Shown: positions 1 to 13,671, numbered from the stretch's first letter. The stretch: DNA of 64,000 nucleotides from Siphonodentalium dalli (GCA_032622095.1 CP136068.1:14553729-14617728); one strand, 5' to 3'. Numbers and translations: made by a program. The notes: generated by a model from the letters alone, not told the origin.

Positions 1-51
1 GGAATTGATTGGAATGTCGATAGTATGATTTATTGACATTTCTGTGTTCAG

Positions 52-465
52 TTAGAACGTTCTGGTGTGACCCCCACACATGCATCGAAATTTGGTGACG
101 CGGATAGAAAAGTCGCCATATATCTGCCAATTTTCGAGATATCGAGCTAATTTTTGCGTCATTGTGTTCGTACTTGGTTCCCCTTTAAAAGTTAGCGGGG
201 TTCTGGTGAGGTATTGTGGCGTCATTCTACTATGTAGGCCAATATGTATGTTGTTAAGTATATACTTTTCGAATATCTCTGGCCTCCATCGACATAATGC
301 GGCAAGTGGGTAGTCGTTTAGAAGTACTCGAAATTCCCCATCGAATGACACCAAACACGTGACGATCGGTTGAAGGAATTTAAATTGATAGTGCATTTTC
401 TGTAAACTTGAACAAAAGGAAGGGGCCACAATTTCTACATTTTTCAATCGATTCATAAAATTCAC
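52..465 (-). other. 137-codon ORF of unknown status within the satellite unit
   Basis: This is the longest open frame in the unit, seen with the same length in 40 of 43 copies. In copies 11, 23 and 24 a change in the G-run (unit positions 197-200) shifts the frame and truncates it to about 90-93 codons. No signal peptide, membrane segment or known domain was recognised; the C-terminal end contains a CMCGGH string. Near-identity of copies makes the conserved length uninformative about selection, and indels in its middle are tolerated. I regard it as probably non-coding; transcription or ribosome data would be needed to call it a gene. Confidence 0.15.
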
Positions 466-686
466 TCATAACGACACTCAGTACATTTCATAGATACTTC
501 ACAACCATTTTTGTTCAAATCGGAGACAAAAACAAATTGACAAATTTTGCCCCTCCCCTAGCCCGGAAATATTTGAGCGGACCCTTGTCAAAATGTCCTG
601 GTTTGGTCTTCTGTCTATGTTTAAGACGCTCACATAGACCAAATCGAGTTGTTGCGCTTCGTCTAGGAGAAGATCTGGGCACAAGC
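439..686. repeat. Internal module A of the satellite unit
   Basis: Module A is an old direct duplicate of module B (741-990), offset 302 bp at its left end and 304 bp at its right. Positions 451-503 and 753-805 align without gaps at about two thirds identity. Both modules share 'aatcgg.gacaa', 'aattgacaaattttgc', a run of four or five C followed by tcccc, and the right end 'agaagatctgggcacaa'. The pair recurs in every copy of the array, so the duplication predates the amplification. On the minus strand A is open as a 66-codon frame (499-699). Confidence 0.85.
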
Positions 687-740
687 ACTTTCTATACATG
701 GACTTTATTAGTACATTTTTCGATGTGTTATAACTTGGTC

Positions 741-990
741 ATTTCTCAACCGATTTACAAAATTCTTTCACGAGTAGCATCAGTACGTCGTATAGATACC
801 CGACAGTAAAAATGGTTGGAATCGGTGACAAGAAAAAAATTGACAAATTTTGCACCCCTCCCCAGGTCAACAAATTGTTTTCGGACCTTGGTGAAAATTT
901 CCCCGATTCTTACCCTTTCGTTAGTTAACACGATTACGAGAACCGAATTCAGCTGTTTGGCTTCGTATAAAAGAAGATCTGGGCACAAAC
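741..990. repeat. Internal module B of the satellite unit
   Basis: Module B is the partner of module A. Its minus-strand frame (755-988) matches the minus-strand frame of A over 42 codons with no gap, beginning at the shared CPDLLL. I count 21 of 42 residues identical, with many conservative changes (D/E, K/R, Q/K, D/N). Past those codons, 1-bp indels put the frames out of register. B also contains TATAAAAG at 966-973, where A has 'tctaggag', so this TATA-like string arose in one module only. Confidence 0.85.
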
Positions 991-1198
991 TTTTTTCATT
1001 TTTTTTGTTTAAGGGCCATAACTCTGGAAATCAAGTTGGGACACAAACCTAAATGTTTCGATTCCATGTAACTTGGCAAGGTGCACATACCTACCAAATT
1101 ACAATGTTCTACCTTTTAAACTGTCTGAGATATAAGAGTTACAAAATATATTAAGAACTATAAATAATGAAAAATAAAAATAAAAATATGAATAACAA

Positions 1199-1228
1199 TA
1201 TACTTCCATATTAAAATATGGAAGTATA
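1199..1228. repeat. Perfect 14-bp inverted repeat near the unit end (hairpin or cruciform)
   Basis: Left arm 1199-1212 (TATACTTCCATATT) and right arm 1215-1228 are exact reverse complements separated by AA. The same 30 bp recurs every 1243 bp and I saw no copy with a changed arm. In the last copy it lies at 53407-53436, and similarity to the array ends at 53438, immediately beyond it. It could extrude as a cruciform, or fold as an RNA hairpin if transcribed. It is not followed by a CTRR end, so it does not look like a standard Helitron terminus. Confidence 0.9.
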
Positions 1229-4200
1229 ATAAGGGAATCGCGCGGAATTGATTGGAATGTCGATAGTATGATTTATTGACATTTCTGTGTTCAGTTAGAA
1301 CGTTCTGGTGTGACCCCCACACATGCATCGAAATTTGGTGACGCGGATAGAAAAGTCGCCATATATCTGCCAATTTTCGAGATATCGAGCTAATTTTTGC
1401 GTCATTGTGTTCGTACTTGGTTCCCCTTTAAAAGTTAGCGGGGTTCTGGTGAGGTATTGTGGCGTCATTCTACTATGTAGGCCAATATGTATGTTGTTAA
1501 GTATATACTTTTCGAATATCTCTGGCCTCCATCGACATAATGCGGCAAGTGGGTAGTCGTTTAGAAGTACTCGAAATTCCCCATCGAATGACACCAAACA
1601 CGTGACGATCGGTTGAAGGAATTTAAATTGATAGTGCATTTTCTGTAAACTTGAACAAAAGGAAGGGGCCACAATTTCTACATTTTTCAATCGATTCATA
1701 AAATTCACTCATAACGACACTCAGTACATTTCATAGATACTTCACAACCATTTTTGTTCAAATCGGAGACAAAAACAAATTGACAAATTTTGCCCCTCCC
1801 CTAGCCCGGAAATATTTGAGCGGACCCTTGTCAAAATGTCCTGGTTTGGTCTTCTGTCTATGTTTAAGACGCTCACATAGACCAAATCGAGTTGTTGCGC
1901 TTCGTCTAGGAGAAGATCTGGGCACAAGCACTTTCTATACATGGACTTTATTAGTACATTTTTCGATGTGTTATAACTTGGTCATTTCTCAACCGATTTA
2001 CAAAATTCTTTCATGAGTAGCATCAGTACGTCGTATAGATACCCGACAGTAAAAATGGTTGGAATCGGTGACAAGAAAAAAATTGACAAATTTTGCACCC
2101 CTCCCCAGGTCAACAAATTGTTTTCGGACCTTGGTGAAAATTTCCCCGATTCTTACCCTTTCGTTAGTTAACACGATTACGAGAACCGAATTCAGCTGTT
2201 TGGCTTCGTATAAAAGAAGATCTGGGCACAAACTTTTTTCATTTTTTTTGTTTAAGGGCCATAACTCTGGAAATCAAGTTGGGACACAAACCTAAATGTT
2301 TCGATTCCATGTAACTTGGCAAGGTGCACATACCTACCAAATTACAATGTTCTACCTTTTAAACTGTCTGAGATATAAGAGTTACAAAATATATTAAGAA
2401 CTATAAATAATGAAAAATAAAAATAAAAATATGAATAACAATATACTTCCATATTAAAATATGGAAGTATAATAAGGGAATCGCGCGGAATTGATTGGAA
2501 TGTCGATAGTATGATTTATTGACATTTCTGTGTTCAGTTAGAACGTTCTGGTGTGACCCCCACACATGCATCGAAATTTGGTGACGCGGATAGAAAAGTC
2601 GCCATATATCTGCCAATTTTCGAGATATCGAGCTAATTTTTGCGTCATTGTGTTCGTACTTGGTTCCCCTTTAAAAGTTAGCGGGGTTCTGGTGAGGTAT
2701 TGTGGCGTCATTCTACTATGTAGGCCAATATGTATGTTGTTAAGTATATACTTTTCGAATATCTCTGGCCTCCATCGACATAATGCGGCAAGTGGGTAGT
2801 CGTTTAGAAGTACTCGAAATTCCCCATCGAATGACACCAAACACGTGACGATCGGTTGAAGGAATTTAAATTGATAGTGCATTTTCTGTAAACTTGAACA
2901 AAAGGAAGGGGCCACAATTTCTACATTTTTCAATCGATTCATAAAATTCACTCATAACGACACTCAGTACATTTCATAGATACTTCACAACCATTTTTGT
3001 TCAAATCGGAGACAAGAACAAATTGACAAATTTTGCCCCTCCCCTAGCCCGGAAATATTTGAGCGGACCCTTGTCAAAATGTCCTGGTTTGGTCTTCTGT
3101 CTATGTTTAAGACGCTCACATAGACCAAATCGAGTTGTTGCGCTTCGTCTAGGAGAAGATCTGGGCACAAGCACTTTCTATACATGGACTTTATTAGTAC
3201 ATTTTTCGATGTGTTATAACTTGGTCATTTCTCAACCGATTTACAAAATTCTTTCACGAGTAGCATCAGTACGTCGTATAGATACCCGACAGTAAAAATG
3301 GTTGGAATCGGTGACAAGAAAAAAATTGACAAATTTTGCACCCCTCCCCAGGTCAACAAATTGTTTTCGGACCTTGGTGAAAATTTCCCCGATTCTTACC
3401 CTTTCGTTAGTTAACACGATTACGAGAACCGAATTCAGCTGTTTGGCTTCGTATAAAAGAAGATCTGGGCACAAACTTTTTTCATTTTTTTTGTTTAAGG
3501 GCCATAACTCTGGAAATCAAGTTGGGACACAAACCTAAATGTTTCGATTCCATGTAACTTGGCAAGGTGCACATACCTACCAAATTACAATGTTCTACCT
3601 TTTAAACTGTCTGAGATATAAGAGTTACAAAATATATTAAGAACTATAAATAATGAAAAATAAAAATAAAAATATGAATAACAATATACTTCCATATTAA
3701 AATATGGAAGTATAATAAGGGAATCGCGCGGAATTGATTGGAATGTCGATAGTATGATTTATTGACATTTCTGTGTTCAGTTAGAACGTTCTGGTGTGAC
3801 CCCCACACATGCATCGAAATTTGGTGACGCGGATAGAAAAGTCGCCATATATCTGCCAATTTTCGAGATATCGAGCTAATTTTTGCGTCATTGTGTTCGT
3901 ACTTGGTTCCCCTTTAAAAGTTAGCGGGGTTCTGGTGAGGTATTGTGGCGTCATTCTACTATGTAGGCCAATATGTATGTTGTTAAGTATATACTTTTCG
4001 AATATCTCTGGCCTCCATCGACATAATGCGGCAAGTGGGTAGTCGTTTAGAAGTACTCGAAATTCCCCATCGAATGACACCAAACACGTGACGATCGGTT
4101 GAAGGAATTTAAATTGATAGTGCATTTTCTGTAAACTTGAACAAAAGGAAGGGGCCACAATTTCTACATTTTTCAATCGATTCATAAAATTCACTCATAA

Positions 4201-7200
4201 CGACACTCAGTACATTTCATAGATACTTCACAACCATTTTTGTTCAAATCGGAGACAAGAACAAATTGACAAATTTTGCCCCTCCCCTAGCCCGGAAATA
4301 TTTGAGCGGACCCTTGTCAAAATGTCCTGGTTTGGTCTTCTGTCTATGTTTAAGACGCTCACATAGACCAAATCGAGTTGTTGCGCTTCGTCTAGGAGAA
4401 GATCTGGGCACAAGCACTTTCTATACATGGACTTTATTAGTACATTTTTCGATGTGTTATAACTTGGTCATTTCTCAACCGATTTACAAAATTCTTTCAC
4501 GAGTAGCATCAGTACGTCGTATAGATACCCGACAGTAAAAATGGTTGGAATCGGTGACAAGAAAAAAATTGACAAATTTTGCACCCCTCCCCAGGTCAAC
4601 AAATTGTTTTCGGACCTTGGTGAAAATTTCCCCGATTCTTACCCTTTCGTTAGTTAACACGATTACGAGAACCGAATTCAGCTGTTTGGCTTCGTATAAA
4701 AGAAGATCTGGGCACAAACTTTTTTCATTTTTTTTGTTTAAGGGCCATAACTCTGGAAATCAAGTTGGGACACAAACCTAAATGTTTCGATTCCATGTAA
4801 CTTGGCAAGGTGCACATACCTACCAAATTACAATGTTCTACCTTTTAAACTGTCTGAGATATAAGAGTTACAAAATATATTAAGAACTATAAATAATGAA
4901 AAATAAAAATAAAAATATGAATAACAATATACTTCCATATTAAAATATGGAAGTATAATAAGGGAATCGCGCGGAATTGATTGGAATGTCGATAGTATGA
5001 TTTATTGACATTTCTGTGTTCAGTTAGAACGTTCTGGTGTGACCCCCACACATGCATCGAAATTTGGTGACGCGGATAGAAAAGTCGCCATATATCTGCC
5101 AATTTTCGAGATATCGAGCTAATTTTTGCGTCATTGTGTTCGTACTTGGTTCCCCTTTAAAAGTTAGCGGGGTTCTGGTGAGGTATTGTGGCGTCATTCT
5201 ACTATGTAGGCCAATATGTATGTTGTTAAGTATATACTTTTCGAATATCTCTGGCCTCCATCGACATAATGCGGCAAGTGGGTAGTCGTTTAGAAGTACT
5301 CGAAATTCCCCATCGAATGACACCAAACACGTGACGATCGGTTGAAGGAATTTAAATTGATAGTGCATTTTCTGTAAACTTGAACAAAAGGAAGGGGCCA
5401 CAATTTCTACATTTTTCAATCGATTCATAAAATTCACTCATAACGACACTCAGTACATTTCATAGATACTTCACAACCATTTTTGTTCAAATCGGAGACA
5501 AGAACAAATTGACAAATTTTGCCCCTCCCCTAGCCCGGAAATATTTGAGCGGACCCTTGTCAAAATGTCCTGGTTTGGTCTTCTGTCTATGTTTAAGACG
5601 CTCACATAGACCAAATCGAGTTGTTGCGCTTCGTCTAGGAGAAGATCTGGGCACAAGCACTTTCTATACATGGACTTTATTAGTACATTTTTCGATGTGT
5701 TATAACTTGGTCATTTCTCAACCGATTTACAAAATTCTTTCACGAGTAGCATCAGTACGTCGTATAGATACCCGACAGTAAAAATGGTTGGAATCGGTGA
5801 CAAGAAAAAAATTGACAAATTTTGCACCCCTCCCCAGGTCAACAAATTGTTTTCGGACCTTGGTGAAAATTTCCCCGATTCTTACCCTTTCGTTAGTTAA
5901 CACGATTACGAGAACCGAATTCAGCTGTTTGGCTTCGTATAAAAGAAGATCTGGGCACAAACTTTTTTCATTTTTTTGTTTAAGGGCCATAACTCTGGAA
6001 ATCAAGTTGGGACACAAACCTAAATGTTTCGATTCCATGTAACTTGGCAAGGTGCACATACCTACCAAATTACAATGTTCTACCTTTTAAACTGTCTGAG
6101 ATATAAGAGTTACAAAATATATTAAGAACTATAAATAATGAAAAATAAAAATAAAAATATGAATAACAATATACTTCCATATTAAAATATGGAAGTATAA
6201 TAAGGGAATCGCGCGGAATTGATTGGAATGTCGATAGTATGATTTATTGACATTTCTGTGTTCAGTTAGAACGTTCTGGTGTGACCCCCACACATGCATC
6301 GAAATTTGGTGACGCGGATAGAAAAGTCGCCATATATCTGCCAATTTTCGAGATATCGAGCTAATTTTTGCGTCATTGTGTTCGTACTTGGTTCCCCTTT
6401 AAAAGTTAGCGGGGTTCTGGTGAGGTATTGTGGCGTCATTCTACTATGTAGGCCAATATGTATGTTGTTAAGTATATACTTTTCGAATATCTCTGGCCTC
6501 CATCGACATAATGCGGCAAGTGGGTAGTCGTTTAGAAGTACTCGAAATTCCCCATCGAATGACACCAAACACGTGACGATCGGTTGAAGGAATTTAAATT
6601 GATAGTGCATTTTCTGTAAACTTGAACAAAAGGAAGGGGCCACAATTTCTACATTTTTCAATCGATTCATAAAATTCACTCATAACGACACTCAGTACAT
6701 TTCATAGATACTTCACAACCATTTTTGTTCAAATCGGAGACAAGAACAAATTGACAAATTTTGCCCCTCCCCTAGCCCGGAAATATTTGAGCGGACCCTT
6801 GTCAAAATGTCCTGGTTTGGTCTTCTGTCTATGTTTAAGACGCTCACATAGACCAAATCGAGTTGTTGCGCTTCGTCTAGGAGAAGATCTGGGCACAAGC
6901 ACTTTCTATACATGGACTTTATTAGTACATTTTTCGATGTGTTATAACTTGGTCATTTCTCAACCGATTTACAAAATTCTTTCACGAGTAGCATCAGTAC
7001 GTCGTATAGATACCCGACAGTAAAAATGGTTGGAATCGGTGACAAGAAAAAAATTGACAAATTTTGCACCCCTCCCCAGGTCAACAAATTGTTTTCGGAC
7101 CTTGGTGAAAATTTCCCCGATTCTTACCCTTTCGTTAGTTAACACGATTACGAGAACCGAATTCAGCTGTTTGGCTTCGTATAAAAGAAGATCTGGGCAC

Positions 7201-10200
7201 AAACTTTTTTCATTTTTTTTGTTTAAGGGCCATAACTCTGGAAATCAAGTTGGGACACAAACCTAAATGTTTCGATTCCATGTAACTTGGCAAGGTGCAC
7301 ATACCTACCAAATTACAATGTTCTACCTTTTAAACTGTCTGAGATATAAGAGTTACAAAATATATTAAGAACTATAAATAATGAAAAATAAAAATAAAAA
7401 TATGAATAACAATATACTTCCATATTAAAATATGGAAGTATAATAAGGGAATCGCGCGGAATTGATTGGAATGTCGATAGTATGATTTATTGACATTTCT
7501 GTGTTCAGTTAGAACGTTCTGGTGTGACCCCCACACATGCATCGAAATTTGGTGACGCGGATAGAAAAGTCGCCATATATCTGCCAATTTTCGAGATATC
7601 GAGCTAATTTTTGCGTCATTGTGTTCGTACTTGGTTCCCCTTTAAAAGTTAGCGGGGTTCTGGTGAGGTATTGTGGCGTCATTCTACTATGTAGGCCAAT
7701 ATGTATGTTGTTAAGTATATACTTTTCGAATATCTCTGGCCTCCATCGACATAATGCGGCAAGTGGGTAGTCGTTTAGAAGTACTCGAAATTCCCCATCG
7801 AATGACACCAAACACGTGACGATCGGTTGAAGGAATTTAAATTGATAGTGCATTTTCTGTAAACTTGAACAAAAGGAAGGGGCCACAATTTCTACATTTT
7901 TCAATCGATTCATAAAATTCACTCATAACGACACTCAGTACATTTCATAGATACTTCACAACCATTTTTGTTCAAATCGGAGACAAAAACAAATTGACAA
8001 ATTTTGCCCCTCCCCTAGCCCGGAAATATTTGAGCGGACCCTTGTCAAAATGTCCTGGTTTGGTCTTCTGTCTATGTTTAAGACGCTCACATAGACCAAA
8101 TCGAGTTGTTGCGCTTCGTCTAGGAGAAGATCTGGGCACAAGCACTTTCTATACATGGACTTTATTAGTACATTTTTCGATGTGTTATAACTTGGTCATT
8201 TCTCAACCGATTTACAAAATTCTTTCACGAGTAGCATCAGTACGTCGTATAGATACCCGACAGTAAAAATGGTTGGAATCGGTGACAAGAAAAAAATTGA
8301 CAAATTTTGCACCCCTCCCCAGGTCAACAAATTGTTTTCGGACCTTGGTGAAAATTTCCCCGATTCTTACCCTTTCGTTAGTTAACACGATTACGAGAAC
8401 CGAATTCAGCTGTTTGGCTTCGTATAAAAGAAGATCTGGGCACAAACTTTTTTCATTTTTTTTGTTTAAGGGCCATAACTCTGGAAATCAAGTTGGGACA
8501 CAAACCTAAATGTTTCGATTCCATGTAACTTGGCAAGGTGCACATACCTACCAAATTACAATGTTCTACCTTTTAAACTGTCTGAGATATAAGAGTTACA
8601 AAATATATTAAGAACTATAAATAATGAAAAATAAAAATAAAAATATGAATAACAATATACTTCCATATTAAAATATGGAAGTATAATAAGGGAATCGCGC
8701 GGAATTGATTGGAATGTCGATAGTATGATTTATTGACATTTCTGTGTTCAGTTAGAACGTTCTGGTGTGACCCCCACACATGCATCGAAATTTGGTGACG
8801 CGGATAGAAAAGTCGCCATATATCTGCCAATTTTCGAGATATCGAGCTAATTTTTGCGTCATTGTGTTCGTACTTGGTTCCCCTTTAAAAGTTAGCGGGG
8901 TTCTGGTGAGGTATTGTGGCGTCATTCTACTATGTAGGCCAATATGTATGTTGTTAAGTATATACTTTTCGAATATCTCTGGCCTCCATCGACATAATGC
9001 GGCAAGTGGGTAGTCGTTTAGAAGTACTCGAAATTCCCCATCGAATGACACCAAACACGTGACGATCGGTTGAAGGAATTTAAATTGATAGTGCATTTTC
9101 TGTAAACTTGAACAAAAGGAAGGGGCCACAATTTCTACATTTTTCAATCGATTCATAAAATTCACTCATAACGACACTCAGTACATTTCATAGATACTTC
9201 ACAACCATTTTTGTTCAAATCGGAGACAAAAACAAATTGACAAATTTTGCCCCTCCCCTAGCCCGGAAATATTTGAGCGGACCCTTGTCAAAATGTCCTG
9301 GTTTGGTCTTCTGTCTATGTTTAAGACGCTCACATAGACCAAATCGAGTTGTTGCGCTTCGTCTAGGAGAAGATCTGGGCACAAGCACTTTCTATACATG
9401 GACTTTATTAGTACATTTTTCGATGTGTTATAACTTGGTCATTTCTCAACCGATTTACAAAATTCTTTCACGAGTAGCATCAGTACGTCGTATAGATACC
9501 CGACAGTAAAAATGGTTGGAATCGGTGACAAGAAAAAAATTGACAAATTTTGCACCCCTCCCCAGGTCAACAAATTGTTTTCGGACCTTGGTGAAAATTT
9601 CCCCGATTCTTACCCTTTCGTTAGTTAACACGATTACGAGAACCGAATTCAGCTGTTTGGCTTCGTATAAAAGAAGATCTGGGCACAAACTTTTTTCATT
9701 TTTTTTGTTTAAGGGCCATAACTCTGGAAATCAAGTTGGGACACAAACCTAAATGTTTCGATTCCATGTAACTTGGCAAGGTGCACATACCTACCAAATT
9801 ACAATGTTCTACCTTTTAAACTGTCTGAGATATAAGAGTTACAAAATATATTAAGAACTATAAATAATGAAAAATAAAAATAAAAATATGAATAACAATA
9901 TACTTCCATATTAAAATATGGAAGTATAATAAGGGAATCGCGCGGAATTGATTGGAATGTCGATAGTATGATTTATTGACATTTCTGTGTTCAGTTAGAA
10001 CGTTCTGGTGTGACCCCCACACATGCATCGAAATTTGGTGACGCGGATAGAAAAGTCGCCATATATCTGCCAATTTTCGAGATATCGAGCTAATTTTTGC
10101 GTCATTGTGTTCGTACTTGGTTCCCCTTTAAAAGTTAGCGGGGTTCTGGTGAGGTATTGTGGCGTCATTCTACTATGTAGGCCAATATGTATGTTGTTAA

Positions 10201-12429
10201 GTATATACTTTTCGAATATCTCTGGCCTCCATCGACATAATGCGGCAAGTGGGTAGTCGTTTAGAAGTACTCGAAATTCCCCATCGAATGACACCAAACA
10301 CGTGACGATCGGTTGAAGGAATTTAAATTGATAGTGCATTTTCTGTAAACTTGAACAAAAGGAAGGGGCCACAATTTCTACATTTTTCAATCGATTCATA
10401 AAATTCACTCATAACGACACTCAGTACATTTCATAGATACTTCACAACCATTTTTGTTCAAATCGGAGACAAAAACAAATTGACAAATTTTGCCCCTCCC
10501 CTAGCCCGGAAATATTTGAGCGGACCCTTGTCAAAATGTCCTGGTTTGGTCTTCTGTCTATGTTTAAGACGCTCACATAGACCAAATCGAGTTGTTGCGC
10601 TTCGTCTAGGAGAAGATCTGGGCACAAGCACTTTCTATACATGGACTTTATTAGTACATTTTTCGATGTGTTATAACTTGGTCATTTCTCAACCGATTTA
10701 CAAAATTCTTTCACGAGTAGCATCAGTACGTCGTATAGATACCCGACAGTAAAAATGGTTGGAATCGGTGACAAGAAAAAAATTGACAAATTTTGCACCC
10801 CTCCCCAGGTCAACAAATTGTTTTCGGACCTTGGTGAAAATTTCCCCGATTCTTACCCTTTCGTTAGTTAACACGATTACGAGAACCGAATTCAGCTGTT
10901 TGGCTTCGTATAAAAGAAGATCTGGGCACAAACTTTTTTCATTTTTTTTGTTTAAGGGCCATAACTCTGGAAATCAAGTTGGGACACAAACCTAAATGTT
11001 TCGATTCCATGTAACTTGGCAAGGTGCACATACCTACCAAATTACAATGTTCTACCTTTTAAACTGTCTGAGATATAAGAGTTACAAAATATATTAAGAA
11101 CTATAAATAATGAAAAATAAAAATAAAAATATGAATAACAATATACTTCCATATTAAAATATGGAAGTATAATAAGGGAATCGCGCGGAATTGATTGGAA
11201 TGTCGATAGTATGATTTATTGACATTTCTGTGTTCAGTTAGAACGTTCTGGTGTGACCCCCACACATGCATCGAAATTTGGTGACGCGGATAGAAAAGTC
11301 GCCATATATCTGCCAATTTTCGAGATATCGAGCTAATTTTTGCGTCATTGTGTTCGTACTTGGTTCCCCTTTAAAAGTTAGCGGGGTTCTGGTGAGGTAT
11401 TGTGGCGTCATTCTACTATGTAGGCCAATATGTATGTTGTTAAGTATATACTTTTCGAATATCTCTGGCCTCCATCGACATAATGCGGCAAGTGGGTAGT
11501 CGTTTAGAAGTACTCGAAATTCCCCATCGAATGACACCAAACACGTGACGATCGGTTGAAGGAATTTAAATTGATAGTGCATTTTCTGTAAACTTGAACA
11601 AAAGGAAGGGGCCACAATTTCTACATTTTTCAATCGATTCATAAAATTCACTCATAACGACACTCAGTACATTTCATAGATACTTCACAACCATTTTTGT
11701 TCAAATCGGAGACAAAAACAAATTGACAAATTTTGCCCCTCCCCTAGCCCGGAAATATTTGAGCGGACCCTTGTCAAAATGTCCTGGTTTGGTCTTCTGT
11801 CTATGTTTAAGACGCTCACATAGACCAAATCGAGTTGTTGCGCTTCGTCTAGGAGAAGATCTGGGCACAAGCACTTTCTATACATGGACTTTATTAGTAC
11901 ATTTTTCGATGTGTTATAACTTGGTCATTTCTCAACCGATTTACAAAATTCTTTCACGAGTAGCATCAGTACGTCGTATAGATACCCGACAGTAAAAATG
12001 GTTGGAATCGGTGACAAGAAAAAAATTGACAAATTTTGCACCCCTCCCCAGGTCAACAAATTGTTTTCGGACCTTGGTGAAAATTTCCCCGATTCTTACC
12101 CTTTCGTTAGTTAACACGATTACGAGAACCGAATTCAGCTGTTTGGCTTCGTATAAAAGAAGATCTGGGCACAAACTTTTTTCTTGTTTTTTGTTTAAGG
12201 GCCATAACTCTGGAAATCAAGTTGGGACACAAACCTAAATGTTTCGATTCCATGTAACTTGGCAAGGTGCACATACCTACCAAATTACAATGTTCTACCT
12301 TTTAAACTGTCTGAGATATAAGAGTTACAAAATATATTAAGAACTATAAATAATGAAAAATAAAAATAAAAATATGAATAACAATATACTTCCATATTAA
12401 AATATGGAAGTATAATAAGGGAATCGCGC

Positions 12430-13671
12430 GGAATTGATTGGAATGTCGATAGTATGATTTATTGACATTTCTGTGTTCAGTTAGAACGTTCTGGTGTGAC
12501 CCCCACACATGCATCGAAATTTGGTGACGCGGATAGAAAAGTCGCCATATATCTGCCAATTTTCGAGATATCGAGCTAATTTTTGCGTCATTGTGTTCGT
12601 ACTTGGTTCCCCTTTAAAAGTTAGCGGGTTCTGGTGAGGTATTGTGGCGTCATTCTACTATGTAGGCCAATATGTATGTTGTTAAGTATATACTTTTCGA
12701 ATATCTCTGGCCTCCATCGACATAATGCGGCAAGTGGGTAGTCGTTTAGAAGTACTCGAAATTCCCCATCGAATGACACCAAACACGTGACGATCGGTTG
12801 AAGGAATTTAAATTGATAGTGCATTTTCTGTAAACTTGAACAAAAGGAAGGGGCCACAATTTCTACATTTTTCAATCGATTCATAAAATTCACTCATAAC
12901 GACACTCAGTACATTTCATAGATACTTCACAACCATTTTTGTTCAAATCGGAGACAAAAACAAATTGACAAATTTTGCCCCTCCCCTAGCCCGGAAATAT
13001 TTGAGCGGACCCTTGTCAAAATGTCCTGGTTTGGTCTTCTGTCTATGTTTAAGACGCTCACATAGACCAAATCGAGTTGTTGCGCTTCGTCTAGGAGAAG
13101 ATCTGGGCACAAGCACTTTCTATACATGGACTTTATTAGTACATTTTTCGATGTGTTATAACTTGGTCATTTCTCAACCGATTTACAAAATTCTTTCACG
13201 AGTAGCATCAGTACGTCGTATAGATACCCGACAGTAAAAATGGTTGGAATCGGTGACAAGAAAAAAATTGACAAATTTTGCACCCCTCCCCAGGTCAACA
13301 AATTGTTTTCGGACCTTGGTGAAAATTTCCCCGATTCTTACCCTTTCGTTAGTTAACACGATTACGAGAACCGAATTCAGCTGTTTGGCTTCGTATAAAA
13401 GAAGATCTGGGCACAAACTTTTTTCATTTTTTTTGTTTAAGGGCCATAACTCTGGAAATCAAGTTGGGACACAAACCTAAATGTTTCGATTCCATGTAAC
13501 TTGGCAAGGTGCATATACCTACCAAATTCCAATGTTCTACCTTTTAAACTGTCTGAGATATAAGAGTTACAAAATATATTAAGAACTATAAATAATGAAA
13601 AAGAAAAATAAAAATATGAATAACAATATACTTCCATATTAAAATATGGAAGTATAATAAGGGAATCGCGC
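12430..13671. repeat. Satellite copy 11: first copy of the second sequence block
   Basis: Copies 1-10 carry C at unit position 1086 and A at 1101. From copy 11 to the right end, every copy has T at 1086, and most have C at 1101 (the exceptions are 13, 14, 15, 20 and 27). Copy 11 also has a G-run of three, which breaks the 137-codon frame, and G at 1175. The change between copies 10 and 11 is the sharpest step in the array. Confidence 0.85.

Larger units (their letters stand above)
1..1243. repeat. Representative satellite unit (copy 1) and its internal anatomy
   Basis: Left to right: an AGAACGTTCT palindrome (54-63); a region open on the minus strand for 137 codons (52-465) with a variable G-run at 197-200; module A (439-686); a linker; module B (741-990); a T-rich tract (991-1007) that varies in length; a stretch with 'aagggccataactctg' (about 1010-1030) of the kind common in molluscan repeats; a segment at 1080-1145 with the 'ataccTACCAAATT...GAGATA' layout that also ends modules in the dispersed elements at 56725-58440; an A-rich tract (1163-1190); and a perfect inverted repeat (1199-1228). 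The variable sites I tracked are 505 C/T, 530 A/G, 827 G/A, 998 A/T, 1000 T/G, 1086 C/T, 1101 A/C, 1175 T/G and 1181 T/G. Origin from a captured dispersed element is possible but not shown. Confidence 0.9.

Noticed and set aside
54-63. Heat-shock element AGAACGTTCT
   Set aside because: Only two correctly spaced half-sites; the next TTC upstream is out of the 5-bp register, so it is treated as a chance palindrome.
355-362. E-box CACGTG in every satellite unit
   Set aside because: A single 6-bp motif is expected by chance in a unit of this size.
501-525. tRNA B-box-like 'gttcaaatcgg'
   Set aside because: No matching A box or cloverleaf-compatible flanks.
602-643. Imperfect hairpin (gtctatgt / acatagac, 8-bp stem) in module A
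   Set aside because: Short stem with an 11-nt loop and a bulge; not shared with module B and not distinguishable from chance.
760-800. Hammerhead ribozyme (retrozyme) in the unit
   Set aside because: The minus strand has 'ctgatgc' here, not the required CTGATGA, and the other core strings are missing.
1199-1243. Helitron 3' end
   Set aside because: The hairpin is present, but the bases after it are 'ataagggaatcg', not a CTRR end, and no Rep/helicase sequence is present.
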